Of a DNA stretch of 64,000 nucleotides, positions 24,345 to 34,690 are shown piece after piece. The notes beneath the pieces are model-generated. The model ran no database searches. It saw only the letters and a program-made list of their open reading frames with translations, and was not told where the DNA came from. Location of the stretch: the NCBI GenBank assembly GCA_035610835.1, contig CM069455.1:52618639-52682638 (forward strand), read 5' to 3'. Position numbers and translations under genes: made by a program. This DNA is from Ophiura sarsii (Eukaryota > Echinodermata > Ophiuroidea > Amphilepidida > Ophiuridae). Position 1 is the stretch's first letter. The number at the start of each line of letters is the position of its first letter.

Positions 24345-25130
24345 ATAAGAGTCTTCAAAAACAAATAAGAGACTTCAAAAACACTTGTCATTATTCTCTG
24401 TTTTATTCAGTGCAATTCACATCATCTCACTCAACAGCATTTGTAGGGGTTTTCCCCTACTGTTTCCATGTGTATGGTAATCTATTGTACAGGGTAGGTC
24501 AAAATATTCAGGGCCTAATTTCACTGATTTGTTAAACCAGTTCAAATACAAAAAATAATACATTTAATGAGATGCACAGGAAGAACACATTGTTAGCTAT
24601 AACCTACATTTTAGGCCACGGCCTACGCATTATGAGACCAACGTATATATCAAAACAGCTACAAACTATATTTTATTCTCTAAGTATTTTTCCTGTTTTT
24701 TTTAAAACGAGACCTGAATATTTTGACTCACCCTGTAGTAATCTTAGGATTAGTTGTATCCCATGGAGGATACTTGTCTTACAGGCAACTGGATAAGACT
24801 TTCATGATAAATGTATTTCATGTTGCTCACTTTTCTTGAATAGTTCATTAGCTCTACTCTAGAATACTTTTGGAACTAAGAGATATCTTATTAAAATAAT
24901 AAGAGTCTTCAAAAACACTTGTCATTTTTCTCTGTTTACTCAGATCAATTCACATCATTTCACTCAACAGCATTTGCCAATAGATTCGTTATCTATGGTT
25001 TTCCTTACCGTTTTGCTGTGAACAGTAATTTATTGTAGTAATCTTAAAGGATCTGTTATCCCATGCCGATACTTTAAGCATGTCTTACAGGCACAGATAA
25101 GACTTTTATGACGGGTGTATTTCTGGAGAT
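24345..25130. repeat. Local tandem duplication, one copy interrupted by a MITE
   Basis: 24364-24487 joined to 24736-24830 aligns with 24897-25130. Shared phrases include AGACTTCAAAAACACTTGTC, CACTCAACAGCATTTG and TCTTACAGGCA. The second copy lacks the mariner-like element and reads ATTGTAGTAATC across the insertion point. Confidence 0.88.
24490..24735. mobile_element. Tc1/mariner-like MITE with empty site next door
   Basis: Inverted ends begin CAGGGTAGGTCAAAATATTC (right end with GAGTC for AGGTC). TA flanks at 24488-24489 and 24736-24737. The sister copy of the host sequence keeps a single TA at 25036-25037, which defines the insertion to the base. 246 bp, non-coding. Confidence 0.95.
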
Positions 25131-25944
25131 GCGTAATTGCATTTGTTAGCAGGACAGGCACCAATATACATGGGGTAAAAGACTAAATAATAAGCAGCAC
25201 TGCGCATATAGTTTTATTCCTCGAAGGCAAACTTTGAGAAATTGAATATTTCTTAACTTCAATCCATGACAGATTCATCAATCTCAACGGTTTTCGGGTT
25301 AGCTTTGTGCTCTAGGTAGTTTGGGAGACATTTCTGTCAGTGAAAGGATACTTGGTTAACTTCAGGGATGCAAGTGGGTGTGATTGATCCATTTCCTGAA
25401 CTTTTTACGCGAGCTTGGCCAGACGGCCCGAACGTTTGCGCGCGACATCAAACATGTATGGGGACTCGTCTGGAGAATAAGCTATAGGGTATCACCCCCA
25501 CCCAAAAAAAAATGTTTGCCTCTTTTTATACTGAAATATCATCATCCGATTCAGGAAATGCAAAAAATACAAAAAATACAAAAAATAAATAAAGATTTAA
25601 AAAAATTAAAACACTTGTCTTGTCCTTAAATGTCTTATAGTTTTCTTTTCTGATCTTCAATGTGTATGATTTCTTCAATATGTTTATGTAAAATTATACT
25701 GCATGCAGAGAAAGCTAATTTAATTATTAAAAAAATATCTGGGGCTTCGTAGTACAAAATGTTGCCCTTTTTTAAATTTTGAGAACAAATGGGGTTATGG
25801 TAAGCATTCTCGGGTTGGGTGGATCTAATGGGTGGATGTTAAAAACTTCAGGCCCCCCCCCCCCCTCCTCTGGAGCACTTTCCATCATTCACCGCAGAGT
25901 GTAAGGTTTGTAATCTACATTACTTCAAAATTCTGTTTCACAAG
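25131..25944. other. Unassigned, with poly-C tract
   Basis: Includes a 13-base C run at 25853-25865 and a short AAAAATAC tandem repeat near 25563-25583. No gene recognised. Confidence 0.45.
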
Positions 25945-26351
25945 TTAAAGGGACACTAAGAGATGTGTTGGAGGCAGCGCCCTCAATTATGATAAAAACT
26001 GAGATTAGTTTATTTTTATAATTGTATTACATGTATGAACTTACACCTATAAGGATTAAGAAAAATCAGCTCTCTTTGTACCAGAAAATGTCGATTCAAA
26101 AAATGCTGGTCCCGCGGGACCAGCATTTTACGTCCGACAGTATCCCCGTGCAGTACGCGTGATACATAACGCGAACCATATTTGCATAGAGGGCGTTTTT
26201 CAATAAATAGCGATGATATTGTTTTAATCCAGTTTTGCTGTGTTTTTTGTTAGTAGAAACAACAATAATGGCGATTTTTAATGTTCATCTTGAATTCTGA
26301 GGTAAATTTTTAAACATTTAAACTTTTCAACACCACTTAATGTCCCTTTAA
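25945..26351. mobile_element. TTAA MITE, family 3
   Basis: Starts TTAAAGGGACACTAAG and ends with its inverted copy (one mismatch). TTAA at both edges. 407 bp, non-coding. A perfect 30-bp palindrome sits inside at 26100-26129. Relatives at 59575-59932 and at the right edge (63879) have TTAAAGGGGCACTGAGAGAT-type ends. Confidence 0.88.
26100..26129. other. Perfect 30-bp palindrome
   Basis: AAAATGCTGGTCCCG is followed directly by its exact reverse complement, with no loop. Confidence 0.97.
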
Positions 26352-26425
26352 CTGATCTTCAATTGACAAATTTGAGATTTCTTTTTAAAAATTGATGTTT
26401 TTTTAAAATACATTTTCCTTTAAAA

Positions 26426-27467
26426 TGTGTGATTTTTACCCAACTTAAAAAGTCTGTCCATCCATGTATCTGCTTCTTTTTATCACCTAAGGGGAAAAGG
26501 TTGTAGTAGATGGTCCAATTTGATAGAGTGTTCAAATGACAGCTGATTTAAATTTAGATGATGATCATGATGAGAGAGATTTTATCATAGCCAGACACTA
26601 AATCTATCCATTTTGATAAAGTAATCCCCAAGTAACTGTGTCACTTTGCATCTCTTTTAACCTCACCGACAAATTATAAATCCTTAAATTAGCTACTACA
26701 CATGTAAGGCTTAGATTGTCTTCACATTGGTAGAGGCCAGTACACACCCTTAAGGTCAAATCATAGAAATTAGTATTATTATTTTATTATTTTGTAAAGT
26801 TTATGTGAAATATTTGTTGCCCTTCATATTTTGTGATTTTGACCCAACACTTGCAAACTCTGTCCATCCATGTATCCACTTATTTGTATCATCTAAAGGG
26901 AAACGGTTATAATATCGTAGATGGTCCAATTTGATAGAGTGTTCAAATGACAGCTGATTGAAATTTAGATGATGATCATGATGAGAGAGATATTATCATT
27001 GCCTGACACTAAATCCATCCTTTAGATAAAGTAACTTCCAAGTAACTGTGTCACTTTGCATCTCTTTTAACCTCACCGACATATTATAAATCCTTACATT
27101 AGCTACTACACATGTAAGGCTTAGATTGCCTTCACGTTGGTAGAGAGTGGTACACACCCTAAAGGTCAAATATAGAAATTATTATTATTATTTTATTATT
27201 TTGTCCCAACATTTACAAACTCTATCCATCCATGTATCTACTTCTTTTTATCACCTAAAGGGAAAAGGTTATCTTATCATAGATATGGTCCAATTTGATA
27301 GAGTGTTCAAATGACAGCTGATTGAAATTTAGATGATGATCATGATGAGAGAGATATTATCATTGCCTGACACTAAATCCATCCTTCAGATAAAATAACC
27401 TCCAAGTAACTGTGTCACTTCACATCTCTTTTAACCTCACCGACAAATTATAAGTCCTAATACATTA
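26426..27467. repeat. Tandem repeat, about 370-405 bp, three copies
   Basis: Copies start near 26426, 26831 and 27201. They share TCCATCCATGTATC, a GGTCCAATTTGATAGAGTG block, GATGATCATGATGAGAGAGA and CACATGTAAGGCTTAGATTG. Copy 2 has lost about 40 bp at its end. Copy 3 is split by the element at 27468-29174 and resumes at 29175-29255. Confidence 0.93.
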
Positions 27468-27769
27468 GGCTAAATTTTAAAAATCTTTTGTCTCAAAGCT
27501 CTTCAGTTTTTCAAAACCTAATGCGGAATGCGGGTTTTTTAAAGTTTTTTTAATTAATTTTTTTAAATAAAATATTGAAATCCTTGTAAAATTGATTTTT
27601 TGTATTTAAAATGATGTGATCAATGAAAATCTGAAAAATCGGTGAAATTTTGGGATTTTTGCGGATTTTTTTTTTTTTTTTTGAAAAAAAAAGAAAGAAA
27701 AAAGATTAAAAACAAGGTCTTCTAAAAAACTGGGTGGACAAGTGTTCTTAGTGTCAAAAGGATAATGAG

Positions 27770-28345
27770 AAGACTTGGAATGGATTGAATTTTGTGGAAG
27801 TCGGCAAGAGGATCACTAGTGTGTTGTTTCTGGAAGGAAATCACCGAGACGTTATGTGAGCGATAGGCCCTATGTGGTGAAGTTTATGGAGAAAAAAAAA
27901 TTGAAAGAAAATATATCATAATTTATAATTTAATTTAAATTCCAATGTTTATTAATTACGAGAAAAACGTAATTTATGACAAATTCAAAAATGCAACAAA
28001 ATAACTTGGATTTCCCGGGGCGCCAGGATAATTATTATAATACTAATAGTCAATCGTTTTGTAACAAAACTGGGGGGGGGGGGACTTGGAATGGATCTGT
28101 TGAATTTTGTGGAAGTTGGCAAGAGGATCACAGTGTGTTGTTTCTGGAAGGAAATCACCGAGACGTTTGTGAGCTAGGCCTATATCATTATGGTGAAGTT
28201 AAGAAAAAGAATTGAAAGAAAAAATATCATTATTTATAATTTAATTTTAAATTCCAATGACAAATTTAAAAGTGCACAAAATAACTTGGATTTCCCAAGG
28301 CGCGAACTTGGGACCGCCAGGATAATTTGTAGTCAATCGTTTTGT
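27770..28345. repeat. Internal direct duplication in Harbinger-like element
   Basis: Both copies share ACTTGGAATGGAT, AATTTTGTGGAAGT, GGCAAGAGGATCAC and GGAAGGAAATCACCGAGACG. Also duplicated are the CTTGGATTTCCC and AGTCAATCGTTTTGTAA phrases further on. Spacing is about 310 bp. Confidence 0.88.
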
Positions 28346-28581
28346 AAAGATAAATCATGAATAAATACACTGTATAAGTTCACGAAGTTCATAAACAACA
28401 GCCGAATAAAAAATAAAAAAATCGTGATATTCATGACATATTCATTGAACCAAAAAAGTAAAAAATAATAATAGATAAAAAAGAGTCTCATTAATAAACA
28501 AACTAATGATATTGTAAGTAATTAATATAATCTGATAATGGAACATCAAAAAGTACCAATATTATACAAAAAGATATGTGG

Positions 28582-28652
28582 TCCCCAGCAGAATTAAACC
28601 CAGGTTCAATGCACCACAGCCGGAGGAAACAACCGCTACACTACCGGGGTGT
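28582..28652 (-). other. tRNA-like sequence (SINE-type fossil)
   Basis: Read on the minus strand: an A-box-like TAGTGTAGCGGTT, a B-box-like GGGTTTAATTC and a six-base acceptor-like pairing of CCCCGG with CTGGGG. The anticodon arm is not convincing. Best read as a tRNA-derived remnant inside the Harbinger-like element. Confidence 0.55.
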
Positions 28653-29398
28653 CATTACATATTTGGAAGTCATAAATTAAACTAATATTGAGACTGTCTG
28701 GTTTATCCACTCAATAAACTATTAAAATGTGATATTTGAACTACATGTCCATCAAAACACCATTTTATTTATTGTAATAGACACATATATTATAAAATAT
28801 CATTAAAATACTAATTTTGCCTTGAAAATCTGAATTTGGCGGCGATTGGCGATATTTAGCATTTTATACCAAAAGTCTACTGCCGGCTGTATTAAAAAGC
28901 TCAAATTGCATGAAACCACAGATAAGATTAGTTTTTCTATCAATACTTCTTCCTTTATGTATAATACAATTTACATTATTTAGTAAATACAATAATTGTA
29001 ACGTTTAACGTCACCACTAGCTAATTGAAAACAATAATAAGGTGGCCAAGTTAACTTGTCCACCAAAAAAGGATTTTTTAATTTTTATTTTTTAACATTT
29101 TTGTTTTTCTAATGCGCATCAATAAACTAACGCGCGCAGGAGCTTTGAGACAAATGATTTTTTTAAATTTAGCCTTAGCTATACACATGTAAGGCTTAGA
29201 TTGCCTTCACGTTGGTAGGAGTGGTACCCACTCTATCTATAGGTCAAATATAGCTAGAGCCGGTATGTATCGTTTTGTATCCTCAATGGGCTATTACATT
29301 TATAAGTATTACTCCCTACTCCCATATAAATGGACAGTATGTATCAGTGCAATGGCATCATAATTGACTCACTCAATTTGAGCAAAATTTATTTTTTT

Positions 29399-29480
29399 AG
29401 TTGTAGTTGTAGTTGTAGTACAATAAGTATAAAGTATAAATCCAAATACAACTACAACTATAACTACAACTATAACTATA
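29399..29480. repeat. Inverted microsatellite, TTGTAG then CTACAA
   Basis: Four TTGTAG-type hexamers are followed about 30 bp later by several inverted CTACAA/CTATAA hexamers. The two blocks could pair into a hairpin. Confidence 0.9.
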
Positions 29481-29550
29481 AATAGTTCACACTCACTCAA
29501 TTTATGACTCGAAGTTATTTCTTTTCAGCAAATTTGATTCTTAACCCTTA

Positions 29551-30038
29551 TGCACTTATCAATTGCATCCCCAGCCCGGGGATAGCAGGGATTAGGGCCG
29601 GGACGTACAAATTGTCCATGTGACGTCCCGGGTACAATCGTGTACGGTCCCTGCAGGGCCGGGCACCATTTTTTGTACGTCCCCGCTACAGTCCCGGCCC
29701 TCTTGGCCGGGACAAAGTGTACAGTCCCAGCCACCCAGGGCAAAGTATTCACCCGGCTACAGTCCCAAGGTCGCTTATTTCTTTCTGCAACAACCTAACA
29801 GAATGCATTTCTACGGTTCCCCATGTGTTATTAGGCTTATTCCGTCAAGGTGCATCGCATCTCTAGCTTATTTATAGCAAGCGCCCAGAGTGTATATTTG
29901 TGTACCTTAGCGTACGTCCGCGTACACTCCCCCACATAGCCGGGCATCATTTTTTGTTTGTACACTTGTGTACGGTCTCCGCATAGTCTCCTCCATGCCC
30001 CGGGTCCCCGGGAGCCGGGCTTGCAATTGATTAGTGCA
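29551..30038 (-). mobile_element. GC-rich Harbinger-like MITE, copy A (inverted)
   Basis: Ends TGCACTTATCAATTGC and inverted TGCACTAATCAATTGC, flanked by TTA on both sides. 488 bp and much GC-richer than the surroundings, with many GGGACGTAC- and GCCGGG-type motifs. It aligns end to end with copy B (30360-30859) in opposite orientation. No coding capacity recognised. Confidence 0.93.
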
Positions 30039-30109
30039 TTACACTACCACATCCAACAAAAGCGCTGCGCAATCACAGAAAGTCATAGGCTCCGAAAAAT
30101 TATTTTTAG

Positions 30110-30356
30110 AAGCGCAACCCCCTTAGCGTGATGCACGATCACCTGGACTCTAACCACAGTGGCCCGGGTTCAAGCCCCAGGGGCGGCACACACCTCTTTT
30201 ATGTTATTATGTCCCCAGTTTCCCCTGTTAGCTTAGGTTATGTTGACTGTAGATGTTTTGAGAACTGTAGGCCAAAGGGGCAGCACACCCCTTTTTTCTG
30301 TCATTATTGTCCCCAGTTTCCATCTGTTGTTAGCTTAGGGTTGTTGACTGTATATG
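30110..30356 (+). mobile_element. tRNA-derived SINE between two inverted MITEs
   Basis: A tRNA-like head ends with a good B box, GGGTTCAAGCCCC, at 30165-30177. It is followed by a tail of repeats with a period near 98 bp (GTCCCCAGTTT at 30211 and 30309). The tail is broken by MITE copy B and resumes at 30863-30905 with TGTAGGCCAAAG. Confidence 0.7.
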
Positions 30357-30359
30357 TTA

Positions 30360-30859
30360 TGCACTTATCAATTGCAAGACCAGCCCCGGGGGACCCAGAC
30401 CATGCGGGGAATGTACACAAAAGTGTACAAAAAACGGTGCCCGGCTATGCGGGGGAGTGTACGGGGACGTACAAACTGTGCCCCCGCTAGCCGGGGCGTG
30501 TAGCGGGGACGTACGCTAAGGGATGTACACCCCATGCGTCGCTATAAATAAGCTAGATATGTGATGCGCTTGACTGAATAAGCCTAATAAACGCATAAGG
30601 AACACATATAAATGCATCCTGTTATGTTGCAGAAAGAAATTAAGCGACCCGCTGACTGTAGCCGGGTGTACACAAGTGTCCTGGATAAGGGTGGCCGGGA
30701 CTGTACACTTTGTCCCGGCCACAGGGCCGGGACTGTAGCGGGGACGTACAAAATATAGTGCCCCGCCCCGCGGGGACCAAACGCGACCGTACCCAGGACG
30801 AACATCGGCAATTTGTATGTCCCAGCCCTAATCCCCGGGTCCCCCAATTGATATGTGCA
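30360..30859 (+). mobile_element. GC-rich Harbinger-like MITE, copy B
   Basis: 500 bp with TGCACTTATCAATTGC at the left and a similar inverted right end. TTA duplications at 30357-30359 and 30860-30862. An internal TATAAATA at 30543-30550 is conserved in copy A. It is inserted in the SINE tail. Confidence 0.93.
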
Positions 30860-30909
30860 TTAGGGTTATGCTGACTGTTGATGTTATGAAAACTGTAGGC
30901 CAAAGAGAG

Positions 30910-32261
30910 AATAACCATAAACATTGGTTACAACAAAAGCAAAGTCATTGACAGTAGGTCAAACAAGATCATCAGATGTCTGAGAGAAGCCATTTGGATC
31001 AGATAGAAGGGGAGAATTCAATTAACTGAGGGGGTCTATCTATAACATAACATCTTTGATCAATTTGTGCTGTGTGTTTCCAATTGGGTAGTCTTCAGCA
31101 GCTTTAAAAAGCCTTTTCGGAAGTTAGACAATCTTTACCAGTCTGAAGAAGCAAACTGTGTGATGGTGAAATGTCACTAAAAGGGAATACCCCCTTTATT
31201 TAGATGTGCCCGCAACGAACCTCTCTCCAACAAACTCTAATTGAAGTTCTAGGACTTACATAGGGGTTATGCAATATAAACGGCACAGCCATAAATGCAT
31301 TGGTAAAGATACGGTTAGATACAGTAAGTCTACAAATAGAGTGATGCTACTTGCACTCGATGGTTATTTAGGGTAATGGATTTTATTTAAGCCAATTTGC
31401 CGTGCGGTGAATTTGATATGTCTAATTCTAACGGCTTTAAAGCTGCCTGGTAGCCATGGGGAACTGGGTGGTGGTTGGCAGTGTAAGAGTTTAATCTATG
31501 ATCCGTGTTATTTTCACAGCAATTGGCCGGAGGGGAGGTCTGGATGAAGCACTTATATTCAAAGTTGCAAATAATAATGATGAATTCGCATTTAAGGTAA
31601 TATTCAAGTGCACATTGGGCCACTTAAAATTAATTATTAGTTTCTCGTAGCAGTCTGGCCATTGAAAAGTGAAGAGGGAGGGTGGTTTTATTTTTATTTT
31701 TTACTTAATTGACACTTAAATATCACTGTTATGGCAAAATGTATATTGCCAGCATCTTTCAGTAGCATCAAAAAAAATATGGTGAGGCCCTTTTTTATTT
31801 CTTAATTTATGAGGGTTAGTGAGGGAAAACAACAAAACTTGATTATTTTATATGACACGAAAATCTAGGTTTTTTTAAAAGTATTGTGGAGAAAATCCTT
31901 GTTTTGTTTTGTTGATTTTTCTGAAATGAGAGAACATTCAATATAAAAGCTCCAATTTGCAAATTCCGCATCACTCAGGCCCATAAAACATCTGTTTGTT
32001 TCATCACATCTATATATTTCCCCATATTTAGACTGACTACTCTATCTTAATGGTATTGATTGGCTAGTCTTACGTATCAAAGTGATATATGAATTTCAAA
32101 TCATGTTTCATTGATTTTATGATTGTTTAAATTTCCTTACAAAGTTCAAGGGCTTTCAGAAATACAACTGCCACATCATTGCGTATATTACAGACACTAA
32201 TAGTCATGCGCTGAACAAATCAACATTTGGAAATTTGAAAATAAAATATACTTATAAAATA
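30910..32261. other. Unassigned sequence
   Basis: No gene recognised. A minus-strand frame at 31387-31623 has no known motif. Confidence 0.45.
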
Positions 32262-32510
32262 GTTATCACAGAGTAAAGCAGCATCATTCCATGTTATTAC
32301 CACCCCCCCCCCCCCCCCTCGTTTAGCATAATGATTGTTTACGCATTATAAGCTACTTCTACGCTCTGCAATGATTCTTTATTTCACTTACAACATAAAG
32401 GAATCCAATATAAATCTGTATGATTATAATATACGTTTAAATAAAATACACATTAAAAAATTAATTATCAGAGTAGAGCCGTATTTCCATGTCAGTTAAA
32501 AAAATAGTTA
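32262..32510. repeat. Direct repeat copies flanking the LINE fragment
   Basis: 32262-32420 and a shorter copy at 32461-32500 share ATCA.AGAGTA.AGC..TAT or CAT, TTCCATGT and AGCATA.TGATTGTTTAC phrases. A further copy lies at 33787-33960. A 16-base C run is at 32303-32318. Confidence 0.85.
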
Positions 32511-32865
32511 TCATAGACCATTTCAAATCCGAAAATATATGATCGGTTCCGAATGCTTCCGGATTAGCCGAGTGATTTGACGCTCGGTTACATGACCTGT
32601 CAGCTCACAGGTCATGTCCATGTGCCGGTGATAAACAAACATGTTTTCACCCGTCTGCCTGTGTGGTAGATTGTGCTGGTGTTGGTGATAGATTGTATCC
32701 CTCACAAAGTTGATATTGTGGCATTTCAGTAACAAAAACGGTGAGATGTAAGAGATTGGGGTAATATTTTCACTTTTTACCGTCTGCTCGTTACATTTAG
32801 AATTTGCCCGTCAATGCCATTGTTGATATAAAAACATAATTGTCTCGTTCAACGTTTTACTTCTC

Positions 32866-33657
32866 ATGTGTGCATGCGTGTATGTAAACAATTTAACTAA
32901 AGTTGATAAATGTAAACTCCTTGGTGTAATTATTGATAAACATTTAACTTGGAATGAAAATATTGAATATACCCGAAAAAAAGCGTTAAAGGGTCTACAC
33001 ATGTTAAAGCGAGCGAAGCCATTTCTTTCACATGATATTCTTAAAACTGTATACAGTGCCATAGTGCTTCCTCATCTACAGTATTGTAATATTATATGGG
33101 GAAATTGTGGCTTAACTTCAGCATCTCGTCTTCAAATTATTCAAAACAGGTCTGCTCGTATTATTTGTGGAGTAGCTTGGGATACACCTAGTCTTGAAGT
33201 TTTTAATAAACTTAAATGGTTACCACTTGATAATAGACAAACATACAACTGTAATATTTTGTCTTATAAAATACTCAATGATACTGCACCATCATATTTG
33301 AACGATTTACTTTTGTATAATGATGTAATTAATTACAATTTACGCAGAAGTAAGTATAATGCTATTATTCCTAAACCTAAAACAAATTATAAAAAACGCA
33401 GTGGAACAAACTTGACAAAAATATTCAAGTCTCCCCCAATATTAGTATATTTATCAACCGTCTTAAACGAATGTGTCAGTTGTAATTATCGGTATCTTAA
33501 AATTCAATTTTGTAATCTTCTTTTATTATTATTACACTGTATAAGATTCAAGAAATATGTTATGTAATTTTAGAGTTATCACGGCCTCAGTGAAAAACAG
33601 CTGTTAAGTTGACCTATGTATCGTGGATAAATAAAGATTATGTATGTATGTATGTAA
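32866..33657 (+). pseudogene. 5'-truncated non-LTR retrotransposon (LINE), 3' end of reverse transcriptase ORF
   Basis: A 233-codon frame (32866-33567) matches the C-terminal part of LINE reverse transcriptases of the CR1/Jockey type. Visible marks are LGVIIDKHLTW at residues 19-29, LPHLQYCNIIWGN at 68-80 and IQNRSARIICG at 92-102. The catalytic YADD-bearing core is missing, so the copy is 5'-truncated. The last 55 or so residues look wrong. The expected tryptophan-asparagine C-terminal segment lies in another frame from about 33402 to a stop at 33483-33485, pointing to a frameshift just upstream, possibly in an A run. AATAAA at 33629-33634 and a TATG microsatellite tail near 33639-33656 mark the 3' end. 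The first few residues probably come from flanking DNA. It is dead. Confidence 0.88.
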
Positions 33658-33786
33658 AACATAGTAAATCACTAGGCGGACAACCAACTAGGGCAATGCT
33701 GTGAATGCGATCAACTGTTGCGAAAAACGCACAACGCACCTACTCCATGTGACCTGTTTTTCCGAAGATTTCCGATCACAATTTGA

Positions 33787-33960
33787 AATTATCATAGAGC
33801 AAAGCAGTATCATTCCATGTCATTGACCTCCCCCTCCTCATTTAGCATAGTGATTGTTTACACCTCACAAGCTACATCTATGCTCTGCAATTATTCAAAA
33901 AATACCTTCACTTTCTTTTATATCCTAATGACATCCAATATATGCTGATAAATCTTTGAA
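33787..33960. repeat. Third copy of the repeat flanking the LINE
   Basis: Aligns with 32262-32420 (ATCATAGAGCAAAGCAGTATC, AGCATAGTGATTGTTTAC, TATGCTCTGCAA). The LINE lies between copies. Confidence 0.85.
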
Positions 33961-34690
33961 ATACAATCATACTGAAAGGCGTGCAATTTTATTGTTATAT
34001 CATCCTGTGTTGAAATACGACCTGCGACCAAAAGAGCTTGAGTTTCTGGAATTAAAGGGCCTAAGAAGCGGAACGCAATCTCAAACAATTGACAATATAC
34101 TATAAACAATGTGTGACTGCATTTTTGATCGCAAACCACCACCTGGTACTTACGACTTAGACAAAGATCACTATCATAATTAAATAATTTAACTGTGAAT
34201 CAATATTACTTCATACATAATTGACCTAAAACGCGCAATCATAATCAAATTTGAATTATTTATCTTATACATGCTTTACGCAGAACACTTGTGAACCTAC
34301 ATAACTTCAACTAGACACAAAATCTCTGATTTATAAAATCAATGTAACGGTGCAATATATTTTTCTTGAAATTTGAGAGTGGACAATAAAAACTATGAGC
34401 TTTAAATTGGTTGAGAGAGAGGTAGGCGGAACATTTTTGAATTGCCCGGTACACCAACTGAAGCTGACCTCTCTCGTTGTAAACTTGGAGAATTATGATT
34501 AGATAACCAAAAAATAGGGACAGCGGTCCCAAATAGGTCGTCCGTTTATATGGGTAGATTAAAAACAAGGTGGATCTCAAACCACAGGCATCTAGAAAGA
34601 AAGAGGTTAGACCACTAGCGGATCCAGGATATAAAAAATAAAATAAACATCCTGGAGTTTGGTTGCAATTGTACTTCACCTGTTTAAATG
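33961..34690. other. Unassigned, with hAT-type end-like phrase
   Basis: CCACTAGCGGATCCAGGA near 34612-34629 resembles the ends of hAT MITEs, but no partner was found. No gene seen. Confidence 0.4.

Larger units (their letters stand above)
27468..29174. mobile_element. 1.7-kb Harbinger-like element with TTA duplication
   Basis: Ends beginning GGCTAAATTTTAAAAATC are inverted copies over about 33 bp. TTA lies on each side (27465-27467 and 29175-29177). Copies 1 and 2 of the host repeat show the uninterrupted TTAGCTACTAC site, so the boundaries are firm. Three-bp TTA duplications and GG-starting ends are typical of PIF/Harbinger. The interior holds a direct duplication (27770-27945 versus 28083-28260), a poly-G run at 28072-28083 and a tRNA-like stretch. 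No transposase recognised. Confidence 0.92.
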
